From: CAYXRS01 sp964636485
GTDB taxonomy: Bacteria; Gemmatimonadota; Gemmatimonadetes; Gemmatimonadales; Gemmatimonadaceae
NCBI GenBank assembly: GCA_964636485.1
Contig: CAZWSO010000018.1
Span: 1 to 26,162 of the forward strand
Direction of reading: 5' to 3'
Length of the DNA stretch: 26,162 nt
Shown here: piece after piece, positions 13,529-20,870 of the stretch
How positions within the stretch are numbered: the first letter of the stretch is position 1
Layout: each line of letters opens with the position of its first letter
Notes under the pieces: model-generated
Databases searched by the model: none
Told to the model about the DNA's origin: nothing
Seen by the model: the letters and a program-made list of their open reading frames with translations, nothing else
Made by a program: the position numbers and the translations under genes

Positions 13529-14434
13529 TCAGGCCGTTTTCCTGCCGCGCGGCTTGCGCGCCGGCTTCGTCGACTGCTTCTGCTTCGACGCCGCGGTCTT
13601 GCGACCGGTCGCTGAGCGCGCCGCTCCCTTCCCGGCGCGCCGCCCGCGCCCGCCGCTCCCACCCTCGCGCGCCTCGAGGCTCTCGCGCAGCCGGGCCATG
13701 AGGTCCACCACCTTGGTTTCCTCCTGCGGCGCACCCGCGGCGGGCACCTCGATCTGCTGACCCTTCGCCTTGGCGCGGATGATCTTCAGGAGATTCTCGC
13801 GGTACTCGTCAGTGTACTTGTCCGGCTCGAACTCGTCGGTGAGGGCGTCGACGAGCTGCTCCGCCATCTGGAGCTCTGCCGGCCGGATGTTGTCGGCTGA
13901 GGGAAAGCGGTACTCGGTCGTATCAACCAGCTCGTGGGCGAAGCGCATGATCTCCATCAGCAGCGCGTCGTCCACCACCTTGATGGCGGCAAGGTGCTGC
14001 TTCTGCCGGATCATGATCTTGCCGACGCCTACCGATTCCTTCTTGCGCATCGCCTCGCGCAGGAGCGCGTACGCTTTCTCCCCTCCCTTGCCCGGCGTGA
14101 GGTAGTAAGGCGTCTCGAAGTAGCGCGGATCGATCTCCTCTTCCTTCACGAAGTCGAGGATCTCGAACTGCCGCGTGCTCTCGAGCGCGGCCGCCTCGAA
14201 GTCCTCGTCGGTGAGCACGACGAACTTCCCCTTCTCGTACTCGTACCCCTTCACGATCTCCTCCCAGGGTACTTCCTCACCTGTATCCTGCGCTATGCGC
14301 TGGTAGCGGATGGGGGAGTAGTCCTCGCCGCGAAGCTGGCGGAAGCTGATGCGGTCGCGGCGTACCGCGGACTGAAGCTCGACCGGTATGGTGACGAGCC
14401 CGAAGCTGATCGTTCCCTTCCAGATGGCGGCCAT
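13529..14434 (-). CDS. ku: Non-homologous end-joining protein Ku
   Basis: A 301-aa bacterial Ku. It opens with the family signature MAAIWKGTISFGLVTIPVEL, followed by ISFRQLRGED, GYEYEKGKFVVLTDEDF, IDPRYFETPYYL and the GKIMIRQKQHLAAI region of the beta-barrel core (1-255), which forms a ring-shaped dimer on DNA ends and recruits LigD. Residues 260-301 are a Lys/Arg/Ala/Gly-rich tail (RKTAASKQKQSTKPARKPRG), as in Ku proteins with extended basic C-termini that bind DNA. The ATG at 14434 has GGAG about nine bases upstream; the frame extends to 14554 without family-like residues. LigD follows after 45 bases, so the two are co-transcribed. Confidence 0.96.
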   Translation of the reverse strand: MAAIWKGTISFGLVTIPVELQSAVRRDRISFRQLRGEDYSPIRYQRIAQDTGEEVPWEEIVKGYEYEKGKFVVLTDEDFEAAALESTRQFEILDFVKEEEIDPRYFETPYYLTPGKGGEKAYALLREAMRKKESVGVGKIMIRQKQHLAAIKVVDDALLMEIMRFAHELVDTTEYRFPSADNIRPAELQMAEQLVDALTDEFEPDKYTDEYRENLLKIIRAKAKGQQIEVPAAGAPQEETKVVDLMARLRESLEAREGGSGGRGRRAGKGAARSATGRKTAASKQKQSTKPARKPRGRKTA

Positions 14435-14732
14435 GGCGCTGCTCTCCGAGCCTCTTCGTTGCTGGTGTCGACTTGGAAGGGGCAAGACGGGTGCCCGCGA
14501 AAGATTGAGCTGTACGCCATTGATTGCGCCTGGACCCCCGCCATTCGGACCCACATCTCACAACAGCACTCATCCACCTCGAGATCACCCTGCGCTAGAG
14601 GACACGCTCAGGAAACCGGTGTCAGAGCAGCTGGCATGGGCGAGGACAGCAGCTCTGCCTCAGCCAGGATGACACCTGCACCAACGAAAGAAGGCCCCGG
14701 TTCGCACCGGGGCCCTCCTTCCTGAAAACCGC
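14435..14732. other. Gene-free region upstream of ku
   Basis: 298 bases with no supportable gene. It should carry the ku promoter, but no convincing -35/-10 pair is seen. It holds GGGCA/TGCCC around 14480, nested inverted repeats CAGAGC (14623-14628) with GCTCTG (14652-14657) inside GGTGTCA (14618-14624) with TGACACC (14670-14676), and the cold-shock gene terminator. Confidence 0.5.
14693..14714 (-). terminator. Rho-independent terminator of the cold-shock gene
   Basis: On the minus strand GGCCCCGGT, loop GCGA, ACCGGGGCC, followed by TTCTTTCGTT. Nine perfect pairs and a U-rich tail, 18 bases after the stop. It is the clearest intrinsic terminator in the window. Confidence 0.88.
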
Positions 14733-14939
14733 TCAGGCCTTCTCGACTTCCGCCGCCTGTGGCCCCTTCTGCCCTTCCACGATCTCGAAGGTGACCTGAT
14801 CACCCTCCGCCAGCGACTTGAAACCACCCCCGCGAATGGCACTGAAATGAACGAATACGTCCGGACCGCCCTCGTGGGCGATGAAGCCGTACCCCTTCGC
14901 GTCGTTGAACCACTTCACCGTCCCCGTTATGCGTGCCAT
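14733..14939 (-). CDS. Cold-shock domain protein (CspA family)
   Basis: A 68-aa single cold-shock domain: MARITGTVKWFNDAKGYGFI with RNP1 (K15GYGFI20) and RNP2 (V28FVHF32), ending GPQAAEVEKA. These OB-fold proteins bind single-stranded RNA and DNA and melt RNA structure, often in the cold. The ATG at 14939 is preceded by AGAGGTAAG; the longer frame up to 15026 has no family-like residues. The gene has its own terminator. The region from 14940 to about 15130 could be a long 5' leader as in other csp genes and contains a strongly folded element. Constitutive or cold-induced expression cannot be told from sequence. Confidence 0.96.
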   Translation of the reverse strand: MARITGTVKWFNDAKGYGFIAHEGGPDVFVHFSAIRGGGFKSLAEGDQVTFEIVEGQKGPQAAEVEKA

Positions 14940-15053
14940 GACACTTACCTCTTTGCCCCAAAGGGCCCTTGCTGTGAAGCTTGATCTCGCCGCTTCCGGA
15001 TCGACCCGGGTTCGCCGGCTCCCCAACGACCCGAAACATAAACGTACGTATAT

Positions 15054-15128
15054 CAGGGATCGAGGGGCCTTGGATGCTCACGGGGCTCATTACGCGAACC
15101 TCGCGCCATGAGCCCCTGTCGATCCCTG
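15054..15128 (-). promoter_or_regulatory. 75-bp nested palindromic element upstream of the cold-shock gene
   Basis: Outer arms CAGGGATCGA (15054-15063) and TCGATCCCTG (15119-15128) match perfectly over ten bases. Inside, GGGGCTCAT (15082-15090) pairs with ATGAGCCCC (15108-15116), and within that CGCGA (15093-15097) pairs with TCGCG (15101-15105). GGGGC at 15064-15068 could compete with 15082-15086 for GCCCC (15112-15116), giving two exclusive folds. On the minus strand the element ends 115 bases before the csp ATG, next to a TATACG box (15047-15052). It could be a leader RNA, an operator or a terminator of the upstream gene. Confidence 0.6.
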
Positions 15129-15168
15129 CCGGCCGAAGGAGCCTCGAGGGCTCTTCCATAGCGGCGAA

Positions 15169-15378
15169 TCAGGCCGCGCCGGCGATGTATTTGGCTACCC
15201 TTCCGCAGCCCTTGCACCGCAGCGTCACGTGCGACCGGGGGGGCGGAGGGGAGATGTCCGGCTCACGCATTATCGGACCGGAGCAGGTTGGGCAGCTCAG
15301 CGCATCCCCATTACGATCGTGGGCTATGAGCTGTAGAGCCTGAGCGGGGTTGTACGTGGCAGGACGGGGCTTGCGCAT
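15169..15378 (-). CDS. Small zinc-ribbon-like protein
   Basis: A 69-aa protein: an N-terminal basic stretch with YNPAQALQLIAHDRNGD, then C29PTC32 and C55KGC58 separated by a Pro-rich loop (SPPPPRSHVTLR), then a short end. The paired CxxC knuckles predict a zinc ribbon, often a nucleic-acid- or protein-binding module; no specific family is recognised. A strong ribosome binding site (CTGGAGGAG) precedes the ATG. It reads towards the cold-shock gene, 229 bases away, with a small hairpin GAGCC-CTCGA-GGCTC (15139-15153) after its stop. Co-transcription with the cold-shock gene is possible if the folded element between them does not terminate. Confidence 0.72.
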   Translation of the reverse strand: MRKPRPATYNPAQALQLIAHDRNGDALSCPTCSGPIMREPDISPPPPRSHVTLRCKGCGRVAKYIAGAA

Positions 15379-15910
15379 GACACTCCTCCAGAGGCGCTCG
15401 GTGCCGGGCCGGCCGGCATTGACCGAGAGGGAAAGCCCGCGCGAGGCAGGTGACTAGCGCGCAACGCGAGGCATGGTCCCCAACCAAGCCACGTACGAGG
15501 CGCGCTTACCAACCCTCGCGCTTCCGAAAACTCAGTGTCGCGATCGCAACGCGACTCGCCGACACTTCTGGTCTTTTCTTCTACCGCCGTAGTGTGGAAA
15601 ACGTTCCCCGCACGGCCTACCGTGGGCGCTGAAGGGGATACGCGCGGGATGCGATAAACGCTGAGGGGCGCTGGTAAATCGGGCGGAGGGCGCAGAAAGG
15701 GCTTGTCCCCCGGGGGGACTCCACGGCGCCCTGTCATTTGGGGGCGAGGCGGCGCTCGGAGAGCCCGGAGAAAGGGAGCCGGCCCTCGGCGGGTCGAAGT
15801 AAGGCGAGCCGGCGCTCGGCTGCTCGGAGCGCGCGCCAGGTCCGCGCTTCAGGCGCCTGCTCACCCAGCGTAGGGTATCTCCCCTTCCGATCGATCCCGA
15901 TGCTCTGTCG
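15379..15910. other. 532-base gene-free region
   Basis: No supportable gene. It holds a hairpin AGTGTCG (15534-15540) / CGACACT (15560-15566) with nested GTCGCG/CGCGAC and U-rich sequence on both outer sides, a near-perfect 15-bp palindrome GTCCCCCGGGGGGAC (15705-15719), and the 30-bp tandem repeat. Short frames here have no family resemblance. Confidence 0.55.
15746..15835. repeat. Three imperfect 30-bp tandem repeats
   Basis: Units start at 15746, 15776 and 15806, each opening with GAGSCGGCSCTCGG (GAGGCGGCGCTCGG, GAGCCGGCCCTCGG, GAGCCGGCGCTCGG) and followed by 16 less conserved bases. The exact 30-base spacing is the support. They lie about 75 bases downstream of the PD40 gene stop. Confidence 0.7.
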
Positions 15911-17023
15911 CTAGTTCCCCGCCCAGTCGGCCACGAACACGTTCGTCTCGCCTTGCACGCTTCCGTGCCGGTTCGAGGCCCACACGAAGTTACGGCCATC
16001 GGGGCTGAAGTGCGGGAAGCCGTCGAAGTCGTCGTGGAAGGTCACCTGCTGGAGGCCCGTGCCGTCCAGATTGACCAGGTAGAGGTTGAACGTCCGGCCA
16101 CGTGGATTGGTGTGGTTGGAGGAGAAGATGATCCGCCTGCCGTCCGGGGTGAACAACGGCGCGAAATTGGCGCCGCCCAGGTTCGTCACCTGTCGTTGAC
16201 CGCTCCCGTCGGCGTTCATCACCCAGATCTCCATCCGGCTCGGCCGCACCTTGTTCTGGGCGAGCAGGCGCCGGTAGTCGGCGAGCTCGGTGGAGTCGGT
16301 TGGGTGGTGCGCACGATAGACGATCCTGCTTCCGTCGGGTGAGAAGAACGCGCCGCCGGCATAGCCGGGCGCATCGGTGAGACGCCGGACGTTCGAGCCG
16401 TCGGTGTTCATGGTGTAGATGTCGAGGTCTCCGTCCTTCATCGTTGTGAAGACCACCGTGCGTCCATCGGGCGACACCGTCGCCTCGGCGGTGTACGTGT
16501 TCCAGTGCGTCAGGCGGCGAAGATCGGAGCCGTCGGGCCGCGCCGTGTAAATCTCATAGGGGTCGAGCGCCCACACGTAGCCCTGGGACATGTCGGGGCG
16601 CGGCGGGCATTCCGTCATGATATGATGCGTCGACGAGAAGAGCACCCGGCTGTCGTCCCCGTAGAAATAGCCGCAGGTCGTCTTCCCTGCGCCCGGCGAG
16701 ACGCGCTGCACGCCGGAGCCATCGATGCGCATCACGTATTGCTGGTCGCAGCTCCGCCCTTCACGGCTCGACTGAAAGATCAACCGAGACCCATCGGCGC
16801 TGAAGTATGCTTCGGCGTTCTCGCCGCCGAATGTCAGTTGGCGGATGTTGGTCAGGAACCGCTCCTCTCCGGGTTCGGGAGCTCGCGGAACCGCTGATGA
16901 CGCGCGATCGGAAGCGGTGCGCGCGGTGGTCGTGCGGGGAGGCGCGCTCTCTGGTGAGGGATTGCGCCCGCCGCACGCGACCGCGGCCACGAGCGTGGCC
17001 GCGGTCAACATGCGAATGAACAT
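15911..17023 (-). CDS. PD40/TolB-like beta-propeller lipoprotein
   Basis: A 370-aa exported protein. The N-terminus MFIRMLTAATLVAAVAC is a signal peptide with lipobox-like AVAC, so Cys17 is probably lipidated. A Thr/Ser/Pro-rich spacer to about residue 55 is followed by repeated PD40/WD40-like blades: QLTFGGENAEAYFSADGSRLIFQS, ATVSPDGRTVVFTT, GAFFSPDGSRIVYR, APLFTPDGRRIIFSS and PHFSPDGRNFVWAS, with YxMNxDGSNVRRLT between blades. This is the TolB C-terminal type of six-bladed propeller, a protein-protein interaction platform, here without TolB's N-terminal domain. It begins six bases after the stop of the S41 protease gene, so the two are one operon and probably act together in the envelope. 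The in-frame ATG at codon 5 is an alternative start. Confidence 0.9.
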   Translation of the reverse strand: MFIRMLTAATLVAAVACGGRNPSPESAPPRTTTARTASDRASSAVPRAPEPGEERFLTNIRQLTFGGENAEAYFSADGSRLIFQSSREGRSCDQQYVMRIDGSGVQRVSPGAGKTTCGYFYGDDSRVLFSSTHHIMTECPPRPDMSQGYVWALDPYEIYTARPDGSDLRRLTHWNTYTAEATVSPDGRTVVFTTMKDGDLDIYTMNTDGSNVRRLTDAPGYAGGAFFSPDGSRIVYRAHHPTDSTELADYRRLLAQNKVRPSRMEIWVMNADGSGQRQVTNLGGANFAPLFTPDGRRIIFSSNHTNPRGRTFNLYLVNLDGTGLQQVTFHDDFDGFPHFSPDGRNFVWASNRHGSVQGETNVFVADWAGN

Positions 17024-17029
17024 TCCCAG

Positions 17030-18646
17030 TTACGGTCGTCTGGTGTTTGAAACAGAAGGCGTGGCAGCCTGCGCCAGCGCGAACAGCTCACGCTGCGTGC
17101 TGCTGCGACGCAGCATCTCCAGCACCTGTCCCATCTGCGGATCGTTCGGCAGCATGCGACGGAAGGTGGTGGAATCGCCGAAGGCCAGCCGCGCTACCTG
17201 CGTGCCCAGCTCGCGGTCGACCAGCGGTGTTGCCGCATCGAACTGGCGGCGATCCACCTCGACACCAGCCGCCACGAGCCGGCGGTAGAACTCCCCGCGC
17301 CATTCGGGGCGCACGGTGAAGTCGGCGGAGCGCACGGTGGGCTTGAGCTCCACGGCATAGCCGTAGATCGTAGCGCGCCAGATGCCGGCCTTGGGGGCCA
17401 TTGCCCTGGCGAACTCCTGCTCCGCCGTGCTGATCGTGTCCTCGGAGATGATGACATCCGGCGTGATGCCACCGCCGCCAAACAGTTTGCGGCCGCCCAT
17501 CGACTCGTACACCGGGCGATTCTCCTTCACCGCTTCCGTCTCGAGCGAATCAGGCGCCGGCTGTCCGGCATCGGCCAGATCACCTTCCCCACCAACGCGC
17601 TCCTTCTGAATGCTCCGGCCGCTGGGCGTGAACCACTTGGCCGTCGTGAGCTTGAGCGCGTAGCCGCCCTGAAGCTGATAGACGGACTGCACGAGTCCCT
17701 TACCGAAAGAGGTGTTGCCCACCACCAGCGCGCGATCGTGATCCTGAAGCGCGCCGGCCACGATCTCCGACGCCGACGCCGAGTAGCCGTTGACCATCAC
17801 CACAAGCGGAACGTCCGGATAGTGCTGCCGGTTGCGGGCGTTGAAGGACTGGTTCATCCCCTGACGACCGCGAATGCTCGCGATCTGCTGCCCTTCCTTC
17901 AGGAACAGATCGGCAACGTTGAGCCCCTGCTCGAGGATCCCGCCGGGGTTGCCACGCAGGTCGAGCACGATGCTGCGCGCGCCCTGTCGGGTGAGGCGGT
18001 CTACCGTTGCCTGGATCTCGGAGGTGGCGTGCTCATTGAAAGCCTGAAGTGGAATGTATCCGACGTCACCATCGAGAATCAGCGCGTACGGAACCGCCGG
18101 AATGTTGATCTCGGCGCGCGTAAGCCTGTGCTCGATCACCTGAGCGACGCCCGGGCGCATGAAGCGCGCGCGCACCTGCGTACCAGGCTTGCCGGTAAGA
18201 GCGTCGGACACCTGCTGTACCGACCAGCCGCGCGTCGTGGAGGTGTCCACGCCCACGATGCGGTCACCTTCTACTATACCGGCCCGCTCAGCAGGAGTGT
18301 GCGGGAAGACCTTCACAACTGTAATCTGTCCTTCCTGATTCTCGATCTGCATTCCCACTCCACCGTAGCGCCCGGAGGAGGTGCCCTGAAACCGCTCCAT
18401 CTGCTTGGGGGTGAACAGCTCGGAGTAGGGATCGTTGAGCTGCTGCACGAGTCCGCGAGCTGCCTTCTCATAGAGCGCCGCGTTGTCGACCGTATCCACG
18501 AAGCGGTCGTTGACGAGCGACATGACCTGATCGAACAGCCGCGCCCCATCACGCGTGGTGCGATCCTGAAGCATGAAGCCGCCGGCGATGAGCGGGATGA
18601 CGATGGCGCCGACGAGCAGCGTCCTGCGAAGAGAGGTACGAAGCAT
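17030..18646 (-). CDS. S41 family carboxy-terminal processing protease (CtpA-like)
   Basis: From the ATG at 18646 a 538-aa protein. It begins MLRTSLRRTLLVGAIVIPLIAGGF, a signal anchor, then a small helical domain (LFDQVMSLVNDRFVD; GLVQQLNDPYSELF). A PDZ domain (about 95-175; YGGVGMQI, AGIVEGDRIVGVD) is followed by the S41 core: DLRGNPGG, then NGYSASASEIVAGAL with Ser291 and SFGKGLVQ with Lys316, the usual 25-residue Ser/Lys spacing. The last 130 residues are an extra C-terminal part not in minimal CtpA. Such proteases trim or degrade periplasmic proteins. The ATG at 18682 adds 12 residues, but it lies between a TATATT -10-like box and the expected transcription start. The PD40 lipoprotein gene follows directly. 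Confidence 0.94.
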   Translation of the reverse strand: MLRTSLRRTLLVGAIVIPLIAGGFMLQDRTTRDGARLFDQVMSLVNDRFVDTVDNAALYEKAARGLVQQLNDPYSELFTPKQMERFQGTSSGRYGGVGMQIENQEGQITVVKVFPHTPAERAGIVEGDRIVGVDTSTTRGWSVQQVSDALTGKPGTQVRARFMRPGVAQVIEHRLTRAEINIPAVPYALILDGDVGYIPLQAFNEHATSEIQATVDRLTRQGARSIVLDLRGNPGGILEQGLNVADLFLKEGQQIASIRGRQGMNQSFNARNRQHYPDVPLVVMVNGYSASASEIVAGALQDHDRALVVGNTSFGKGLVQSVYQLQGGYALKLTTAKWFTPSGRSIQKERVGGEGDLADAGQPAPDSLETEAVKENRPVYESMGGRKLFGGGGITPDVIISEDTISTAEQEFARAMAPKAGIWRATIYGYAVELKPTVRSADFTVRPEWRGEFYRRLVAAGVEVDRRQFDAATPLVDRELGTQVARLAFGDSTTFRRMLPNDPQMGQVLEMLRRSSTQRELFALAQAATPSVSNTRRP

Positions 18647-18684
18647 GAGAGCGGCTGGTTCGAGGAGAGTACCGCGATTCATCT

Positions 18685-18713
18685 AATATACGATTGGGCA
18701 GGTAGGAAGTTCC
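18685..18713 (-). promoter_or_regulatory. Candidate promoter of the protease-PD40 operon (GGAACTT-N16-TATATT)
   Basis: On the minus strand GGAACTT (18713-18707) and TATATT (18690-18685) are separated by 16 bases. The -35 matches the GAACTT typical of extracytoplasmic-function sigma factors of the RpoE kind, while the -10 looks housekeeping-like. Transcription would start near 18678, downstream of the first ATG. Confidence 0.4.
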
Positions 18714-18748
18714 GGGCCGCTGCCTAGGGAGCGGGCCGGAACGCGGCG

Positions 18749-18774
18749 CCGCGCGACCTGATCCGGTCGCGCGG
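18749..18774 (-). terminator. GC-rich hairpin after the 61-aa gene
   Basis: CCGCGCGACC (18749-18758) pairs with GGTCGCGCGG (18765-18774), ten perfect pairs with a six-base loop, 27 bases beyond the stop of the minus-strand gene. No T-run follows, so termination is likely but not certain. Confidence 0.55.
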
Positions 18775-18801
18775 CGGTCGTCACCAATTGGTAACCCGCC
18801 T

Positions 18802-18987
18802 TCAGGAGGGGCCGAAACCTTCGTCGGCGCCGCTCCCGCTCCCCCACATCTCCTTCCAAGACATCTCGCGGCCCTTCCGGAATCCCTTCTGCGTCAGCTT
18901 CACGCCCTCCGGCGAGATGGCTACCATGTAAGCCTGTCCGTCGATCTCGATCTCCCGCTTCAACGTCTTGTCTAGCTTGGTCGCCAT
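18802..18987 (-). CDS. Conserved small protein (LDKTLKREIEIDG type)
   Basis: A 61-aa protein: MATKLDKTLKREIEIDG, then YMVAISPEGVKLTQKGFRKGREMSWKEMW and a Gly/Ser tail. The pattern of a basic N-terminal strand, xxIDGxxYMVxIxPEGVKLTxKGxRKGxExxW, is a compact beta-sheet family I associate with Gemmatimonadota and related bacteria; no function is known. The ATG at 18987 has CGGAGAACGCC upstream; an in-frame ATG at 19038 would add a His/Pro-rich leader without family-like residues. It stands alone between the RPA-like gene and the protease operon, with its own hairpin. The many basic residues would suit nucleic-acid binding, which is a guess. Confidence 0.75.
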   Translation of the reverse strand: MATKLDKTLKREIEIDGQAYMVAISPEGVKLTQKGFRKGREMSWKEMWGSGSGADEGFGPS

Positions 18988-19073
18988 GGCGTTCTCCGAA
19001 AAGGGGTGGTGTGAAGGTGGATAATTATGTCGCGGCACCTGCCCGGCCCGCCACTGCCAATACCCGCGCCCGG

Positions 19074-19925
19074 CTAGCTCCCCCGGGCGGCGAGCACGTA
19101 GTCCACGTGCCAGTCGCGTTGTCGCTGGCCGAATGAAACATCGCGCAGCAATCCAGCCGCCAGCAGCATTTCATGCGCCGGCTGAAGTACTCGCTGGAGG
19201 TGAGATGGGTATCGCTGGGCGAGCGGCAGAAGAACCGCCAACCTCTCGAGCGGCACCCGCCAGGTAACGTTTCCCTCCTCGCGCGCCCACTCCAGAAGGC
19301 GGTACAGGCGCCGCGCCACCGGCGAGCCGAGCGATATGTAGCTGGGTACCGAGAGGGTGACCGTGTGGCCCGCGCGGATGTTGCCGCGCACGATTGGGGA
19401 GAAGGTCACGCAGGCCTCGCCGGGTTCCGCGGAGGAGACGGCGGGAAAGAGGGCGAGCTGATCCTTCTCGATGATGCGGCGACGGTCAATCTTCACGGCG
19501 GTGAGCACGGTGAAGCGGCCCTGAAGGAGAGTGCCGGAGCTGGCGTCAAAATAAACGCCCTGTGATTCGAGTTTCGTGTGCTCCAGGCGGGACAGCGCCG
19601 ACCGAAGTTGCTCGTAGCTCCGTCCGTCGGCACGGCGACCGATCGATCGAAGAAATGCGTGCAACGTGAACGACACGATGCCGTCCGCTGGGGCCCCCAC
19701 CTCCTGGTAACGCCGCGCGAGCTCGACGTAGACGTCCTGATCGAAGGTCCCGGGTAACCGGCCTCCGGCCCCCGGCAGCACACGCCAGCGGCCCCCATCC
19801 GGCGGGTGATACGAGACGGGGGCATCCTCCCCTGCGTCGCTGAGCCGGAAGAGCGGGAACGGCTCCAGCGACCGGTCGAGTAGGATGAACCGCGTAGCAC
19901 TTCGGCGCCTGGCGGCGAGGCTCAT
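19074..19925 (-). CDS. Replication initiator protein A-like protein
   Basis: A 283-aa protein from the ATG at 19925 (MSLAARRRSATRFILLDRSL). It has the plan of replication initiator A (RPA) proteins known from plasmids of Deinococcus and Proteobacteria: a first winged helix with VSFTLHAFLRSIGRRADGRSYEQLRSALSRLEHTKLES, the strand pair VYFDASSGTLLQGRFTVLTAVKID, and a second winged helix SYISLGSPVARRLYRLLEWAREEG, WRVPLERLAVLLPL, YPSHLQRVLQPAHEMLL. In such initiators the two winged helices bind origin iterons. A GTG at 20018 overlaps the dehydrogenase stop by four bases, but the extra 31 codons have only about half GC at third positions. No partition genes or clear iterons are nearby. It may be a chromosomal homologue with another role. 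Confidence 0.62.
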   Translation of the reverse strand: MSLAARRRSATRFILLDRSLEPFPLFRLSDAGEDAPVSYHPPDGGRWRVLPGAGGRLPGTFDQDVYVELARRYQEVGAPADGIVSFTLHAFLRSIGRRADGRSYEQLRSALSRLEHTKLESQGVYFDASSGTLLQGRFTVLTAVKIDRRRIIEKDQLALFPAVSSAEPGEACVTFSPIVRGNIRAGHTVTLSVPSYISLGSPVARRLYRLLEWAREEGNVTWRVPLERLAVLLPLAQRYPSHLQRVLQPAHEMLLAAGLLRDVSFGQRQRDWHVDYVLAARGS

Positions 19926-20014
19926 CCCGTCAAGGTAGGGCCATGTAAGAGGGGGGCAAGCCCAAACCAAATGTTCCGAACGTTGAATTAGGGCTGAACG
20001 GTGGCAGGGGCCGC

Positions 20015-20725
20015 TCACCCCAGCCGAATTACCTGTCCGCGCACCGATCTGGCAGCGTCGGAGCAGAGGTGCAGTACCAGCGCGGCGACCTCCTCCCGCT
20101 CCACGTACTGCGCATCCCCGCCCATACTCTCGAGGTTGGCTGCTGTCCGGATGGCCGTTGGAGCGATGACATTGGTGCGGACGCCTTCGGCGCCCTCTTC
20201 CTGGGTCAGCACCTGCGCCAGACCTAGCAGCGCGCTCTTGGCTGCTACGTACGCGGAGAGCCCCCTGGCGCGCCCTCCGGGAAGCGCGGCCGCCGCGGAG
20301 AAGAAGACGACGCTGCCGCTCCCGGCGCGGAGGGCCGGAAGGAGCGCTCGAGTAGCGAGATAAGCGGTGTCGAAGTTGATCGCCCGCTGGCGCACCCAGA
20401 GCGCGGGATCGCTCTCCGCCACCGGGCCGCTCGCCGCAAAGCCGCCGGCTGCGTTCACGAGCGCGAACGCCTGTCCCCGGCCCTCAGCCCGCACACGTTC
20501 CGCCAGGCGCTCTGCCTCTTCAACGATGGTGAGGTCGCACCCCTCGGCCAGCACGTCGAGCCCGGTAGAGGCCAGCTCTGCCACCCGCTCCTCGAGCTGT
20601 CCGACATCGCGGTCCACCCCGATCACTCGGGCTCCCTCGCGCGCGAACGACTCGGCCAGCAACTCACCCAACTGGCCGGCGCGGGCCACGCCCGTCACAA
20701 CAACCAGCTTGCCCGAATAACGCAT
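20015..20725 (-). CDS. Short-chain dehydrogenase/reductase
   Basis: A 236-aa SDR. The cofactor motif is T11GVARAGQLG20, a variant of TGxxxGxG with Ala at the middle glycine. Asp38 after the second strand (VIGVDRD) suggests NAD(H). NAAGG (91-95), Ser143 (FFSAAAAL), Tyr159 and Lys163 (SAYVAAKSA) complete the catalytic set. The C-terminus VLHLCSDAARSVRGQVIRLG is typical for the family. The ATG at 20725 is preferred; the frame continues to 20815 without SDR residues. The gene lies just upstream of the RPA-like gene on the same strand. The substrate cannot be deduced. Confidence 0.92.
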   Translation of the reverse strand: MRYSGKLVVVTGVARAGQLGELLAESFAREGARVIGVDRDVGQLEERVAELASTGLDVLAEGCDLTIVEEAERLAERVRAEGRGQAFALVNAAGGFAASGPVAESDPALWVRQRAINFDTAYLATRALLPALRAGSGSVVFFSAAAALPGGRARGLSAYVAAKSALLGLAQVLTQEEGAEGVRTNVIAPTAIRTAANLESMGGDAQYVEREEVAALVLHLCSDAARSVRGQVIRLG

Positions 20726-20870
20726 GCGGGATTCTCGGAGGCGCCAAGCCGATCGGCAAGCCCCGCCACCAGCACGGCGCTTCCAGGGGGCATCGCTCCG
20801 GCCGATCACTTGCATGGCAGCGAGGAGAGCGCCGGCTGCCCAACAGCGGCGATAACCTGTCTATGACCAC

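Noticed and set aside
15324..15737. Minus-strand 137-aa frame
   Set aside because: Overlaps the zinc-ribbon gene, Pro/Ser-rich, no motif and no ribosome binding site.
17738..18727. Plus-strand 329-aa frame
   Set aside because: Antisense of the S41 protease.
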